Source of the DNA: Actinomycetales bacterium
Lineage (GTDB): Bacteria > Actinomycetota > Actinomycetes > Actinomycetales > Kineosporiaceae
Length of the DNA stretch: 37,781 bases
Assembly: GCA_012719445.1 (NCBI GenBank)
Contig: JAAYAH010000064.1
Location: 1 to 37,781, forward strand
Direction: 5' to 3'
Both the position numbers and the translations under genes were made by a program. The notes under the pieces were generated by a model. The model was given only the letters and a program-made list of their open reading frames with translations, searched no databases and was not told where the DNA came from. Below are positions 17,069 to 24,889 of the stretch, piece by piece. How positions within the stretch are numbered: position 1 is the first letter of the stretch; each line of letters starts with the position of its first letter.

Positions 17069-19195
17069 ATGGAAGTCGATCCGCGGCGTCTCGTCGTGTT
17101 CGTCACGACCGGGCTGGACATCTACCAGGCGCCACTGATCGACGGGGCGTGTCGGGTTCTGCGCGACGAGGGCTACTCCGTGGTGGCTCACATCAGTTAC
17201 CGGCAGTCCGGTGCGTTACCTCCGCAGTTGGCCTGTCTGCTGGAGCACTGGAGTCCGGCCGGCGTCATCACCACCTGCTGCGCCTCGCCGGAGCAGGATC
17301 TCGCCCTGCGCCGGGTCACCGCGGAGCGCGGCATCCCCACCGTCCACCTGGCCCAGAGGCTGCCGGGGCGGACCTGCATCCAGGCGAACAACGTCCAGGG
17401 CATGACCGCGATGATGGAGCACCTGCTGGACGAGCAGGAGGTCCGGGTGGCGAGCCTGGTCCGCGGCTGGGGACATCACCCCGATCACGTCGAACGCGAA
17501 CAGGTGTTTCGCGCTGAGTTGGCGCGGCGCGGTCTGCCCGTGGACGAGGAACTCGTCGTGGAGGGCGGGGACTGCTCCGACGCCGCATTCCGCAGCGTCC
17601 GGTCGCTGCTCTCCCGAAGGCCGGACGTGCAGGCGCTGGTCACCATGGACGACTGGACGGCGACCGCTGTGCTGGGCGCGATCGCCGAGCCGGGCCTGCG
17701 GGTGCCGGAAGACGTCGCGGTGACCGGCTTCGACAACTACCCCATCGGCGTCCTGACCTGGCCGGGTATCACCACCGTGGACCAGAACCTCACCCGGCAG
17801 GGGGCCGCTGCGGCCGCAGCGCTGCTCGAGCTCGTGGCCGGTGCGGCCCCGGGGGAACACCATCAGGTGCCCTGCAGCCTGATCCGACGCGGATCCACCC
17901 TGCGGCGGGGACGTGGCGTCGGCGACCCGCTCAGTGCCCGCGACGTCACGAAGCTCGCCCAGTCGCACCTGGCCGACCAGAGCGCCCTGATGCGGATCAG
18001 CCGGTCCCTGATCGAGTGCCGGACCCTGGACGACGTCTGCGCCGCTCTGGTCGGTGAGCTGAATCCGTTGGGGATCCATCGCTGTTTCCTGGTGCTGTAC
18101 CAGGACCAGAACCCGACCGGTCACCCGATCGCTGACGGCCACGAGCCGGCACGACTGTTGGTGGACTACCGGGACCGGCAGGCCCTGCCGGTGCCGGACG
18201 GCACGTTCACCTCGTGCCTGCTCCCGGAGAACCTCCAGCACGAGTTGCGCGACGGCTTCCTCGCCGTCCAAGCGATCATCGTCGGCCGGCAGCACCTGGG
18301 ATACCTGGTCCTGGAGCAGCTCTCCCACACCACCTCCATCGCCGAGACCCTCCGCCTGGACATCGGCAAGGCCCTGAAGTCCGCCCTGGACACCCGGGAG
18401 CTGCAGGGGTACTCCCTACGCCTGGAAGAGCTCGTCGAGCAGCGCACCGGAGAACTGCAGCGGCGCACCGACGAGCTGGAACAGCGCACCCGTGAGCTGG
18501 ACTCCGAGGTCATCCTCCGCAGACGGGCCGAGCGCGACGTCCACCAGGCCAACGACGAACTGCAACGGATCAACGGGCAGCTGCAGCGGTCCCTGGTGGT
18601 CGACAGCCTCACCCAGATCGCCAACCGGCGGGCTTTCCACGATCACCTGGAACGGCAGTGGACAGCGCACGCCGACAACCAGGCGACCCTGTCCGTGATC
18701 ATGGTGGATGTGGATCTGTTCAAGGCGTACAACGACCGGTACGGCCACCTCGCCGGAGACGAGGCCCTGCGAACGGTCGCCTCCTGCCTGGAGCGCTCCA
18801 CACATCGCGTCGACGATCTCGCCTGCCGCTTCGGCGGCGAGGAGTTCGTCGTGCTGCTGCCTCGCACCGAGATCTCCGGAGCGCTCGTCGTGGCCAGGCG
18901 ATTCCGGCGACTGCTTGCCCAGGCGGTCGTCCCGCACGAGGCCTCCGACGTCGCGCCCGTCCTCACGGTCAGCATCGGAGTGGCGACGCTCGCCGTCGAC
19001 GGGGGCGTCACCGCCGAAACGCTCGTCTCCGCAGCGGACAACGCCCTGTATCGCGCCAAGGAACAGGGCAGGAACCGGATCGAGGTAGCCCCGTCCGTCG
19101 CCCCGGCATCACCGGGCACCATCCCTCGGCAACGGTCCGGTGACCGTGCCGACACCTCGGCTCCGGAGCCCGGTGACGCTCGAAGCCCCCTGTGA
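17069..19195 (+). CDS. LacI-type sugar-sensor / GAF-like / GGDEF diguanylate cyclase (copy 2)
   Basis: A 708-residue paralogue of 2283-4325 with the same domain order. The LacI/PBP fold covers about residues 8-285 (LRVPEDVAVTGFDNYPIGVL, GITTVDQNLTRQG) and lacks both a helix-turn-helix and a signal peptide. A GAF-like region follows (ISRSLIECRTLDDVCAALV, about 315-440), then a long coiled coil rich in RTGELQRRTDELEQRTREL, then GGDEF with DSLTQIANRR, DVDLFKAYNDRYGHLAGDE and CRFGGEEF. The I-site RVDD is intact. It should make c-di-GMP from two GTP, with sugar or sugar-phosphate control inferred from the fold. ATG 17069 is preferred (GAGGGA upstream, and the N-terminus then matches copy 1); ATG 17012 is an alternative. 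It ends 27 bases from the convergent acetyltransferase. Confidence 0.9.
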   Translation: MEVDPRRLVVFVTTGLDIYQAPLIDGACRVLRDEGYSVVAHISYRQSGALPPQLACLLEHWSPAGVITTCCASPEQDLALRRVTAERGIPTVHLAQRLPGRTCIQANNVQGMTAMMEHLLDEQEVRVASLVRGWGHHPDHVEREQVFRAELARRGLPVDEELVVEGGDCSDAAFRSVRSLLSRRPDVQALVTMDDWTATAVLGAIAEPGLRVPEDVAVTGFDNYPIGVLTWPGITTVDQNLTRQGAAAAAALLELVAGAAPGEHHQVPCSLIRRGSTLRRGRGVGDPLSARDVTKLAQSHLADQSALMRISRSLIECRTLDDVCAALVGELNPLGIHRCFLVLYQDQNPTGHPIADGHEPARLLVDYRDRQALPVPDGTFTSCLLPENLQHELRDGFLAVQAIIVGRQHLGYLVLEQLSHTTSIAETLRLDIGKALKSALDTRELQGYSLRLEELVEQRTGELQRRTDELEQRTRELDSEVILRRRAERDVHQANDELQRINGQLQRSLVVDSLTQIANRRAFHDHLERQWTAHADNQATLSVIMVDVDLFKAYNDRYGHLAGDEALRTVASCLERSTHRVDDLACRFGGEEFVVLLPRTEISGALVVARRFRRLLAQAVVPHEASDVAPVLTVSIGVATLAVDGGVTAETLVSAADNALYRAKEQGRNRIEVAPSVAPASPGTIPRQRSGDRADTSAPEPGDARSPL

Positions 19196-19222
19196 CCGCC
19201 ACGTCCGCCGGGGGACCGCCGG

Positions 19223-20503
19223 TCAGAACATCCAGCGGCAGTTCGGGGCCGTCGGGGACATGAACGCCGTCGCGGCCGGGACCAGCGCCGCCGGCCGGTT
19301 CACCTCGACCAGCCCCGCGGCGGCAAGCGCCGAGAGGGTCTCGCCGCCCAGGTAGGCCGCGCCCAGCTCCCGGACGTCGAGGGTCAGGTCGGGGTCCTGC
19401 TTCGTCCGCACGCACGACGCGCCGTCCGGCCCGCCGGTCAACCGCCAGCTCCCCTCGTTCTCCGGGAGGTAGGGGTCGCGTACCGCGAACGTGACGTCGA
19501 CGGGGTGCGCGTACCGGCGGGCCGAGAGCGCCGCGGGGACGTCCAGGAGGCGGACCCAGAGGTTGTCGGTGAGGCTCGGAGCGGCCCCCCGGGGGTCGAC
19601 GAGCAGGTGCAGCAGCTCGCAGTCCGGGGGCTGCTGGTCGGTGACCGTCTTCGCCATCAGGTCGAGGTCGGAGAGCCGCCCCCAGAGCACCCTGGCCGCG
19701 GCGGCGTCGAGGACCACCGACTCGTGCACGGTGACCGTTCCGTCCGGACCACCGCCGTCGCCCCAGTGCGCCTTGCGGCGGAACAGGGCGTACCCGCGGA
19801 TCCGGCCGGTGTCGAGGTCCTCCACCAGCAGCACGCGCATCCCCTCGACCCCGCGGTGCGTCGCGAGCTGGTCGTCGAGGACGGCCCGGGTGACCTCTGC
19901 CCGCCGACGACTGACGTTGCCGGGGCGCAGCGGTAGCGACGCGGCGTAGCAGGACCTGATGAGGTCGGCGTGGACGTCGGGGTTCACCCGTTCCATCCGC
20001 ACCCGCAGCCGGTCGGTTCCGGGGACGTCGCGCAGTTCGGCGCCACGGGGGACGGTCAGCCACAGGTTGCGGCTGGCGAGGCCGTACCCGAACCGCCCGT
20101 AGATGGCGGTCTCCGCCGCCCACAGCGCACCCACCGGCTCGGTGCCGCGGTCGACCACGCTGCGGAGGTGGTGGCGCATCATGGCGGTGAGGACCCCGCG
20201 ACGGCGGTCCTGCGGATGGACGCCCACCCAGGTGAGCCCCGCGCACGGGACGCTGCCGCCGGGCACGGTGAGGTCGAGGGAGTAGGCGGCGTACACCCCG
20301 GCCAGCCGCTCCGGCTGGGTCAGCCACGCCCCGAAGGTCCGGTCCCACTCCAGTGCGTCCAGCGCCGGAGTCGGGTCCCGCTCCGCTTCCTCGTCGATGA
20401 AGGCCCACTGGTCGATGTCGAGGAGGGCCGAGGAGTCCTCCCGGGGGAGGGGCCGGATCTCGGGGGTGACGGGCGGGGCCGGGGTGATCGGATTCGCTGG
20501 CAC
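19223..20503 (-). CDS. Eis-type GNAT N-acetyltransferase
   Basis: A 426-residue protein of the Eis (enhanced intracellular survival) family: an N-terminal GNAT domain, a second GNAT-like domain and a C-terminal sterol-carrier-like domain. The acetyl-CoA loop is WVGVHPQDRRRGVLTAMM. ETAIYGRFGYGLAS holds the Tyr corresponding to the general acid of mycobacterial Eis. The chain ends in Phe (NCRWMF), as in Eis, whose terminal carboxylate takes part in catalysis. Eis enzymes acetylate amines of aminoglycosides, peptides or protein lysines; the native substrate here is unknown. GTG 20503 is chosen over ATG 20581 because a TACGAT -10 box ends 6 bases upstream, giving a leaderless start. Confidence 0.9.
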   Translation of the reverse strand: MPANPITPAPPVTPEIRPLPREDSSALLDIDQWAFIDEEAERDPTPALDALEWDRTFGAWLTQPERLAGVYAAYSLDLTVPGGSVPCAGLTWVGVHPQDRRRGVLTAMMRHHLRSVVDRGTEPVGALWAAETAIYGRFGYGLASRNLWLTVPRGAELRDVPGTDRLRVRMERVNPDVHADLIRSCYAASLPLRPGNVSRRRAEVTRAVLDDQLATHRGVEGMRVLLVEDLDTGRIRGYALFRRKAHWGDGGGPDGTVTVHESVVLDAAAARVLWGRLSDLDLMAKTVTDQQPPDCELLHLLVDPRGAAPSLTDNLWVRLLDVPAALSARRYAHPVDVTFAVRDPYLPENEGSWRLTGGPDGASCVRTKQDPDLTLDVRELGAAYLGGETLSALAAAGLVEVNRPAALVPAATAFMSPTAPNCRWMF

Positions 20504-20509
20504 GTCGCG

Positions 20510-20515
20510 ATCGTA
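20510..20515 (-). promoter_or_regulatory. -10 box for a leaderless Eis-type transcript
   Basis: TACGAT on the minus strand ends 6 bases before the GTG at 20503. No convincing -35 hexamer is seen at the usual distance. This spacing supports the start chosen for the acetyltransferase. Confidence 0.45.
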
Positions 20516-20597
20516 CGGAGGACCGTCTCCCGGTGCTCGTGAATATCGCCACGGCGCGGTGGCGCCCGGTGTCCGTCTCATGATCCGGACGCCGGGG

Positions 20598-20685
20598 TCA
20601 CGCCTCGGGGGTCGGCGGGATCAGGCGTCGGGGGTCGGCGGGATCAGGCGTCGGGGGTCGGCGGGGTCACGCCTCGGGGGGCGGC
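20598..20685. repeat. 23-bp tandem repeat carrying a stop codon in every unit
   Basis: Units start at 20598, 20621, 20644 and 20667 (partial), with consensus TCAGGCGTCGGGGGTCGGCGGGA on the plus strand (three segments: TCAGGCGTC, GGGGGTCGG, CGGGA). On the minus strand each unit ends in TGA preceded by codons for P(T/P)P(D/E)A. Because 23 is not a multiple of three, successive units place the same C-terminal peptide and stop in all three frames. The array sits exactly at the end of the proline-rich gene. Confidence 0.95.
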
Positions 20686-23597
20686 TGCTGCGGAGCCGGG
20701 TCCTTCGGCTGCGGCTCGCTCGCCGGCTCCTCCGCGCCGGTCGCCCGCTCGCCCGTCTCCCGGCTCTCGGGGGCATCCGGCGTTCCCGGTCCCTGGCCGG
20801 TCGCGGGACTCGTCGCGGGCACCGGGGACGGGGGGTCCTTGGCGCCAGCGGGGTCTGCGGGCGCAGACGTCGGCGGCGTGGTCGACGAGGAGGGGGGTAC
20901 CGGTTCGGCGGGCATCTCCGCCGCCGGGGGAGGGGGCGGCTTCGGTGCGGACGGGGTCGCGGAGGGTTCCGAGGACGCCACGGAGGGCGTGGTCTCCGCA
21001 GGAGTGATCGAGTCGCCGACCGGTGCCTGTCCGCTGGACCCGGTCTCGGCGGAGCCGCCGGGGGCAGGAGCAGGGCTCTGCGCTGCGGGAGGTGCCGGGG
21101 CCTGCTGCTCCGTCCGGCGACGGCGCAGTTCCGCGACCGGGGTGAACAGGTCCGCCCCGGACAGGGTCGAGACGGGTGGGGTGGGGGCCGACGGGGTCCG
21201 TTCGGGAGCGCTCGTCGGTGCCTCCGCTGCGGCTCCCGCAGGGACGTCCGACGCCGTGGGGGCAGCCGTCCCCCACGGGGAACGCTGGTCCCGGGGCGGG
21301 GCCGTCTCCTGGGGTGGGGTCTGCTCCCGGGGTGGGATCGTCTCCCGGTGCGAGGTCTGCTCCGGGGAAGGCACGGTGGGCCTCGCCGTGCTGGGAGCCG
21401 CCGACACGGTCGGCGTCTCCGGACCGGCGGACGCCGCCGGTGACGCGGGTCCGGCTGAGGTGGCCGCAGCCGCCGGAACGGCTGGTGCCTGCGGGGCCGC
21501 TGGTGCCCGCGGGGGCACGGACACCTCCGGGGCCGAGGACGTCCTCGGGCCCGCAGAGGTCTCCGGGGCCGGGAAGGCCTTCGGGGACGTGGGCGCCTGG
21601 GGTGTCTGCGGAGTGGCTGTGGGCGTCGTGGCTGCCGGTGCCGGCCGGGCACTCGACGGGGGAGTGGTCGGCGAGGGCGACGGTGGCCCGGTGACCTGGG
21701 GGCTTGTCGCCGGAACGACCGGCTCGGGACCGATCGAGCCGAGGGCCGAGTCTGGGGCCGGTGGCGGGGCGACCGAGGCCGGCGTGGGGGCGACCGGGGC
21801 TGGTGGCGGGGCGACCGGACCGGCAGCGGCCGGTGTGGCCGAGGGGGTGGCCGGGGACTGCCGCGCCGAGCGGCGCCGCTCCAGTTCCGCGGTCGGGGTG
21901 AACAGGTCCAGTCCGGACAGGCTCGGGACCGGTGCACCCGGGGGCTGCGGGACGGATCGGGTCGCGGCCGCCGGAGGTTCGGACGTTCCGGGGGATGCCG
22001 GGGCAGCCGAGGTCGCCGGAGCGACCGGGTGGGGCCGAGGGGCCGGGGCTTCCGGAGCCTTCTGGGGGCTCGGTGTCGCCGGGGCGGGCGGCGGCATCGG
22101 TGTCAGCGGCGCGGCCGGGACCGGGGGGACCGGGGGCATCGGCGGTGGTGCCGTGGTGGGAGCAGTCGGTGGCGCCGCCGCGACCGGAGGCCCGACCGGG
22201 GTGAACAGGCTGTCGCCGGAGGAACTCGCGGCCGGGGCCACCGGAGGTCTCGTGGGAGCCGTCGGGGTCCTGGTGGGAGCCACCGGCGCTGCCTCGGGCC
22301 TGGACTCCGGGGGAGCGTCTCTCCCGGGCCGGGTTCCCAGAGGGGGAGTGAACGCCGGCGCACCGGGACGCAGGACCGGCGCGGTCTCCGGGGCGACTCC
22401 GGCGGCCGGGACGGCAGGCCTGGCCGGAGGCGTGGCCGGGGGAGTGACCGGTGCCGCAGACGCCGCGGGTGCCAGGGGGACTGCTGGCGCAACGGGTGCC
22501 GGAGGAGTTGCGGGTGCCACAGGCGCTGGAGGTACCACGGGCGCTGGAGGTGCTGGGGGAGCCGTAGGCACTGCGGGTGCGACGGGTGCCGGAGGAGTTG
22601 CCGGTGCCACGGGCGCTGGAGGTACCACGGGCGCTGGAGGTGCCGGGGGAGCCGTCGGCACTGCGGGTGCCGGGGGCACCGAGGGCGCCGCGGGTCGGTC
22701 TGGGTGCTTCCGCGGCACGGGCGCGGGTTCCATGCCCTCGGTGCTGATGGGCAGGAGGGTCGGAGCCGCGTCCTCGTGATGGAGGGGGAGTTCGGATCCG
22801 GCCTGAGGGGAGTCCCCTGTGGGCAGGAGGGTCGGTGCCGACCAGGTGAGGGGGGTCGACGCGGCGGGTCGTAGTGGGACCGGCCAGGTCGGCGGGATCG
22901 CGGGTTCTTCGGGGGCCGGGTCGGCTCGTAGTGGGACCGGCCAGGTCGGCGGGGCCGCGGGTTCTTCGGGGGCCGGGTCGGCTCGTAGTGGGACCGGCCA
23001 GGTCGGCGGGGCCGCGGACGTCCGCGGGGCTGACGGGACGGGGGACGCCGGGGTGGTCATCCCCAGCAGGGTCCCGCCGTCCTCGGGGACCCCCGTGCCG
23101 GAGAACGGACTCGCCCCGCTCAGCCACGGATCGAGGGGGTAGCCCACGATCTCCCGCGCGGGGGCGACCCTCCCGGACGCGACGAGCCACACCGCAGCGA
23201 TGATCGCGAGTGCCCAGAAGGCGAGGTGGACGGCATGGAAGTGCTCGCGGTAGATGTCCGTCAGCAGGGAGGGATCCCTTCCGACGAGGCGGACCGTGGT
23301 GGACAGGCCGACTCCCTCGAGCCGAGCCTGGTCGACGACGAAGCCCGCCGCGCTGCCGACGAGGCATCCGACGGCGGCCAGCACGGCGGCGATGATCACC
23401 GGAGCGCGGCGTCCGGGCTCGGTGCGTCGCGACACCACCCATCCCACGAGCAGTCCGATGCAGCACGCGAACCACTCCACGTGGTGACCGACCAGGCCGA
23501 GGAGGCAGGCCCAGGTCAGGCCACCGACGACGGCCGCGACGGCTCCGGACAACAGACCGCTCCCCGGGCCGCTGCGGACGGGCGGGAGCGCGGGCAT
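20667..23597 (-). CDS. Large proline/alanine-rich membrane protein with four N-terminal TM helices and repeated LFTP motifs
   Basis: A 976-residue protein. Four hydrophobic helices lie at about residues 14-37, 38-57, 66-88 and 119-142; the remaining 830 residues are a disordered Pro/Ala/Thr/Ser tail. The tail contains 19-residue repeats (PPTWPVPLRADPAPEEPAA, three times), 30-residue Pro/Ala/Val repeats (twice), and three copies of a conserved motif around LFTP: SGDSLFTPVGP (Phe 465), SGLDLFTPTAELERRR (Phe 566) and SGADLFTPVAELRRRR (Phe 818). I do not recognise the family. The conserved motifs in an otherwise degenerate tail suggest binding sites for a partner. ATG 23597 is preferred (GGAG 7 bases upstream); ATG 23663 would add 22 Arg-rich residues. 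The stop lies in a 23-bp repeat. Confidence 0.8.
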   Translation of the reverse strand: MPALPPVRSGPGSGLLSGAVAAVVGGLTWACLLGLVGHHVEWFACCIGLLVGWVVSRRTEPGRRAPVIIAAVLAAVGCLVGSAAGFVVDQARLEGVGLSTTVRLVGRDPSLLTDIYREHFHAVHLAFWALAIIAAVWLVASGRVAPAREIVGYPLDPWLSGASPFSGTGVPEDGGTLLGMTTPASPVPSAPRTSAAPPTWPVPLRADPAPEEPAAPPTWPVPLRADPAPEEPAIPPTWPVPLRPAASTPLTWSAPTLLPTGDSPQAGSELPLHHEDAAPTLLPISTEGMEPAPVPRKHPDRPAAPSVPPAPAVPTAPPAPPAPVVPPAPVAPATPPAPVAPAVPTAPPAPPAPVVPPAPVAPATPPAPVAPAVPLAPAASAAPVTPPATPPARPAVPAAGVAPETAPVLRPGAPAFTPPLGTRPGRDAPPESRPEAAPVAPTRTPTAPTRPPVAPAASSSGDSLFTPVGPPVAAAPPTAPTTAPPPMPPVPPVPAAPLTPMPPPAPATPSPQKAPEAPAPRPHPVAPATSAAPASPGTSEPPAAATRSVPQPPGAPVPSLSGLDLFTPTAELERRRSARQSPATPSATPAAAGPVAPPPAPVAPTPASVAPPPAPDSALGSIGPEPVVPATSPQVTGPPSPSPTTPPSSARPAPAATTPTATPQTPQAPTSPKAFPAPETSAGPRTSSAPEVSVPPRAPAAPQAPAVPAAAATSAGPASPAASAGPETPTVSAAPSTARPTVPSPEQTSHRETIPPREQTPPQETAPPRDQRSPWGTAAPTASDVPAGAAAEAPTSAPERTPSAPTPPVSTLSGADLFTPVAELRRRRTEQQAPAPPAAQSPAPAPGGSAETGSSGQAPVGDSITPAETTPSVASSEPSATPSAPKPPPPPAAEMPAEPVPPSSSTTPPTSAPADPAGAKDPPSPVPATSPATGQGPGTPDAPESRETGERATGAEEPASEPQPKDPAPQQPPPEA
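22492..22671. repeat. 90-bp direct repeat (two copies) in the proline-rich gene
   Basis: Two nearly identical 90-bp units (22492-22581 and 22582-22671), each beginning ACGGGTGCCGGAGGAGTTG, encode a 30-residue Ala/Pro/Val block. Few substitutions separate them, so the duplication looks recent. Confidence 0.9.
22870..23020. repeat. 57-bp tandem repeat (about 2.7 copies) in the proline-rich gene
   Basis: Units start at 22870, 22927 and 22984, each with CGTAGTGGGACCGGCCAGGT. They encode a 19-residue unit containing the motif PPTWPVPLRADPAPEEPA, just after the membrane domain. Near identity at DNA level suggests recent expansion. Confidence 0.93.
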
Positions 23598-23782
23598 GCG
23601 GGGTCTCCGAGGTCGTCGGGCTCGTGGTCGGGTGCCGGGCACGGTGGTGCTGGCAAGGTACATGCCCGCGCGGACGGGCGAGCGACCTACCGGAGGAGTT
23701 TCGCCCGGGCGGCGCGTCGGCCGTGCCTCTCCGCCGACGACGGAGAGGCCCGGCCGACGGCCTGCCCTCGGGCGGGGAGGGG

Positions 23783-24724
23783 CTAGATGGCGGCGACGTT
23801 CACCCAGAACCGGGTGTCGTTGGTGAGGTTCGCGGAGTTGGAGTTGATCCGGTCACGGATCCAGTAGATCGCCGTCTTGTAGGCGTTGATGTCCGCGGTG
23901 TTCGGATTCGCCAGGCCGGAGGAGCCGTTGCGGTGACCGGCGAACCACCGGTCCATCCCGTAGTAGCTCTGCGCCTGGTTGAGGCAGGAGACGTCGGCGC
24001 TGAGGTTGCTGTTCAGCGCGGCCCCGTTGTTCCACTGGGACTGGCTCTGCCCCCGGAACTGGCTGCACGCCTCGCGGAGCATGCCCCAGTTCTGCTTGAA
24101 GATGCCGAAGTTCGCGGCGTCGTTGGACTTGTTGTCGCCGTAGGCGTAGTTGGTGCTCATGTTCTCGGTCTCGAGCATGGCCACCGCCAGATCGAGGGCG
24201 TCGCCGCCGGCGTTGCGCACCGCCTGCTTGCGCGAGCCGAGGCCCCCGACCGTGTAGGAGCCGCAACTGGCACCGGAGGGGCAGGTCAGCGACCCGCCGG
24301 ACCCGTTGCTGGTCGTGGTGGTGCTGCCCCCGCCGGAGGATCCTCCGGGGTCGGCCCGGCTGCCCCGGACCACGCAGGAGCGGTCGTTCTCCCAGCCCCA
24401 GCCGTCGCCGTCCGGGTCGCTCGCACTGCCGTTGGCGCAGTACGGGTACCCGTTGGACGCCGTCCCCGAACTGGTCCCCGAACTGCCGCCGGACGCGGCT
24501 CCGGGGTCGGCCCGGCTGCCGCGGACCACGCAGGAGCGGTTGTTCTCCCAGCCCCAGCCGTCGCCGTCCGGGTCGCTCGCACTGCCGTTGGCGCAGTACG
24601 GGTACCCGTTGGACGCGTTCTCCGCGTTCGCCGACGGTGAGAGCATCAGGAGCACGCCGGCGACCGCGGCAGAACCCACCGTTGCCAGGCTTGTCCACTT
24701 CATGATTGTCGAGCGCTGTCTCAT
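23783..24724 (-). CDS. Secreted protein with two CBM10-like modules and a putative hydrolase domain
   Basis: A 313-residue exported protein. A signal peptide with hydrophobic core SLATVGSAAVAGVLLML and cleavage after SANA is clear. Two near-identical modules (about residues 38-70 and 90-122) read NGYPYCANGSASDPDGDGWG, then WEN(N/D)RSCVVRG. The GWGWEN.RSC pattern resembles family 10 carbohydrate-binding modules, linked by Gly/Ser/Thr-rich spacers. The C-terminal 170 residues (LDLAVAMLETENMS, NFGIFKQNWGML, SYYGMDRWFAGHRNG) form an Asn/Ser-rich compact domain reminding me of secreted fungal and streptomycete proteins; a Glu in AMLETEN is a candidate acid. Polysaccharide hydrolysis is inference. 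ATG 24724 is chosen because AAGGGG lies 9 bases upstream; ATG 24733 would have no spacing. The locus is more AT-rich than its neighbours. Confidence 0.82.
   Translation of the reverse strand: MRQRSTIMKWTSLATVGSAAVAGVLLMLSPSANAENASNGYPYCANGSASDPDGDGWGWENNRSCVVRGSRADPGAASGGSSGTSSGTASNGYPYCANGSASDPDGDGWGWENDRSCVVRGSRADPGGSSGGGSTTTTSNGSGGSLTCPSGASCGSYTVGGLGSRKQAVRNAGGDALDLAVAMLETENMSTNYAYGDNKSNDAANFGIFKQNWGMLREACSQFRGQSQSQWNNGAALNSNLSADVSCLNQAQSYYGMDRWFAGHRNGSSGLANPNTADINAYKTAIYWIRDRINSNSANLTNDTRFWVNVAAI
24351..24621. repeat. 156-bp-spaced direct repeat encoding the two CBM10-like modules
   Basis: Segments 24351-24465 and 24507-24621 are almost identical over about 115 bases, differing at a handful of positions. 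They encode the two modules; the intervening linker has diverged. Confidence 0.88.
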
Positions 24725-24771
24725 GGTGCGCATCCCCTTGCTTTCGCAGGGCGCCGTTCAGTGGTTCTGGC

Positions 24772-24800
24772 ATTTTGCTGAACCGGTTCTGCGCAGTCAA
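24772..24800 (-). promoter_or_regulatory. Sigma-70-type promoter of the secreted CBM10-like gene
   Basis: On the minus strand TTGACT (24795-24800), a 17-base spacer and CAAAAT (24772-24777). Transcription would start near 24765, leaving a 5' leader of about 40 bases with AAGGGG before ATG 24724. It is the best-matching vegetative promoter in the window. Confidence 0.65.
24780..24789. promoter_or_regulatory. Perfect palindrome GAACCGGTTC in the promoter spacer
   Basis: GAACCGGTTC lies wholly between the -35 and -10 boxes of the secreted gene promoter, the position expected for a repressor operator. The protein that binds it is unknown. Confidence 0.5.
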
Positions 24801-24840
24801 TAGGTTCGAGGCGAAGAACGTCAGGGGAAGAGGTGGAGCC

Positions 24841-24857
24841 GTGACGGAGTATGTCAC
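24841..24857. promoter_or_regulatory. Inverted repeat GTGAC-N7-GTCAC
   Basis: The arms GTGAC (24841-24845) and GTCAC (24853-24857) lie about 40 bases upstream of the -35 box of the secreted gene. The arms are short; function is a guess. Confidence 0.35.
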
Positions 24858-24863
24858 CCAAGG

Positions 24864-24889
24864 AATTGCGGCCCACATTGTCCGCAATT
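24864..24889. promoter_or_regulatory. Inverted repeat AATTGCGG-N10-CCGCAATT
   Basis: Perfect 8-bp arms with a centre-to-centre spacing of 18 bases, in AT-richer DNA 64-89 bases upstream of the -35 box of the secreted gene. It resembles a dimeric regulator site. Confidence 0.45.

Noticed and set aside
20839-22779. A 646-codon Gly/Ala-rich plus-strand frame
   Set aside because: It is the complement of the Pro/Ala-rich gene; the minus frame has membrane helices, a ribosome-binding site and conserved motifs, the plus frame does not.
20621-23475. Two other long minus-strand frames across the proline-rich gene
   Set aside because: They end at neighbouring 23-bp units only because the array carries a stop in each frame; they lack the membrane domain and start signals.
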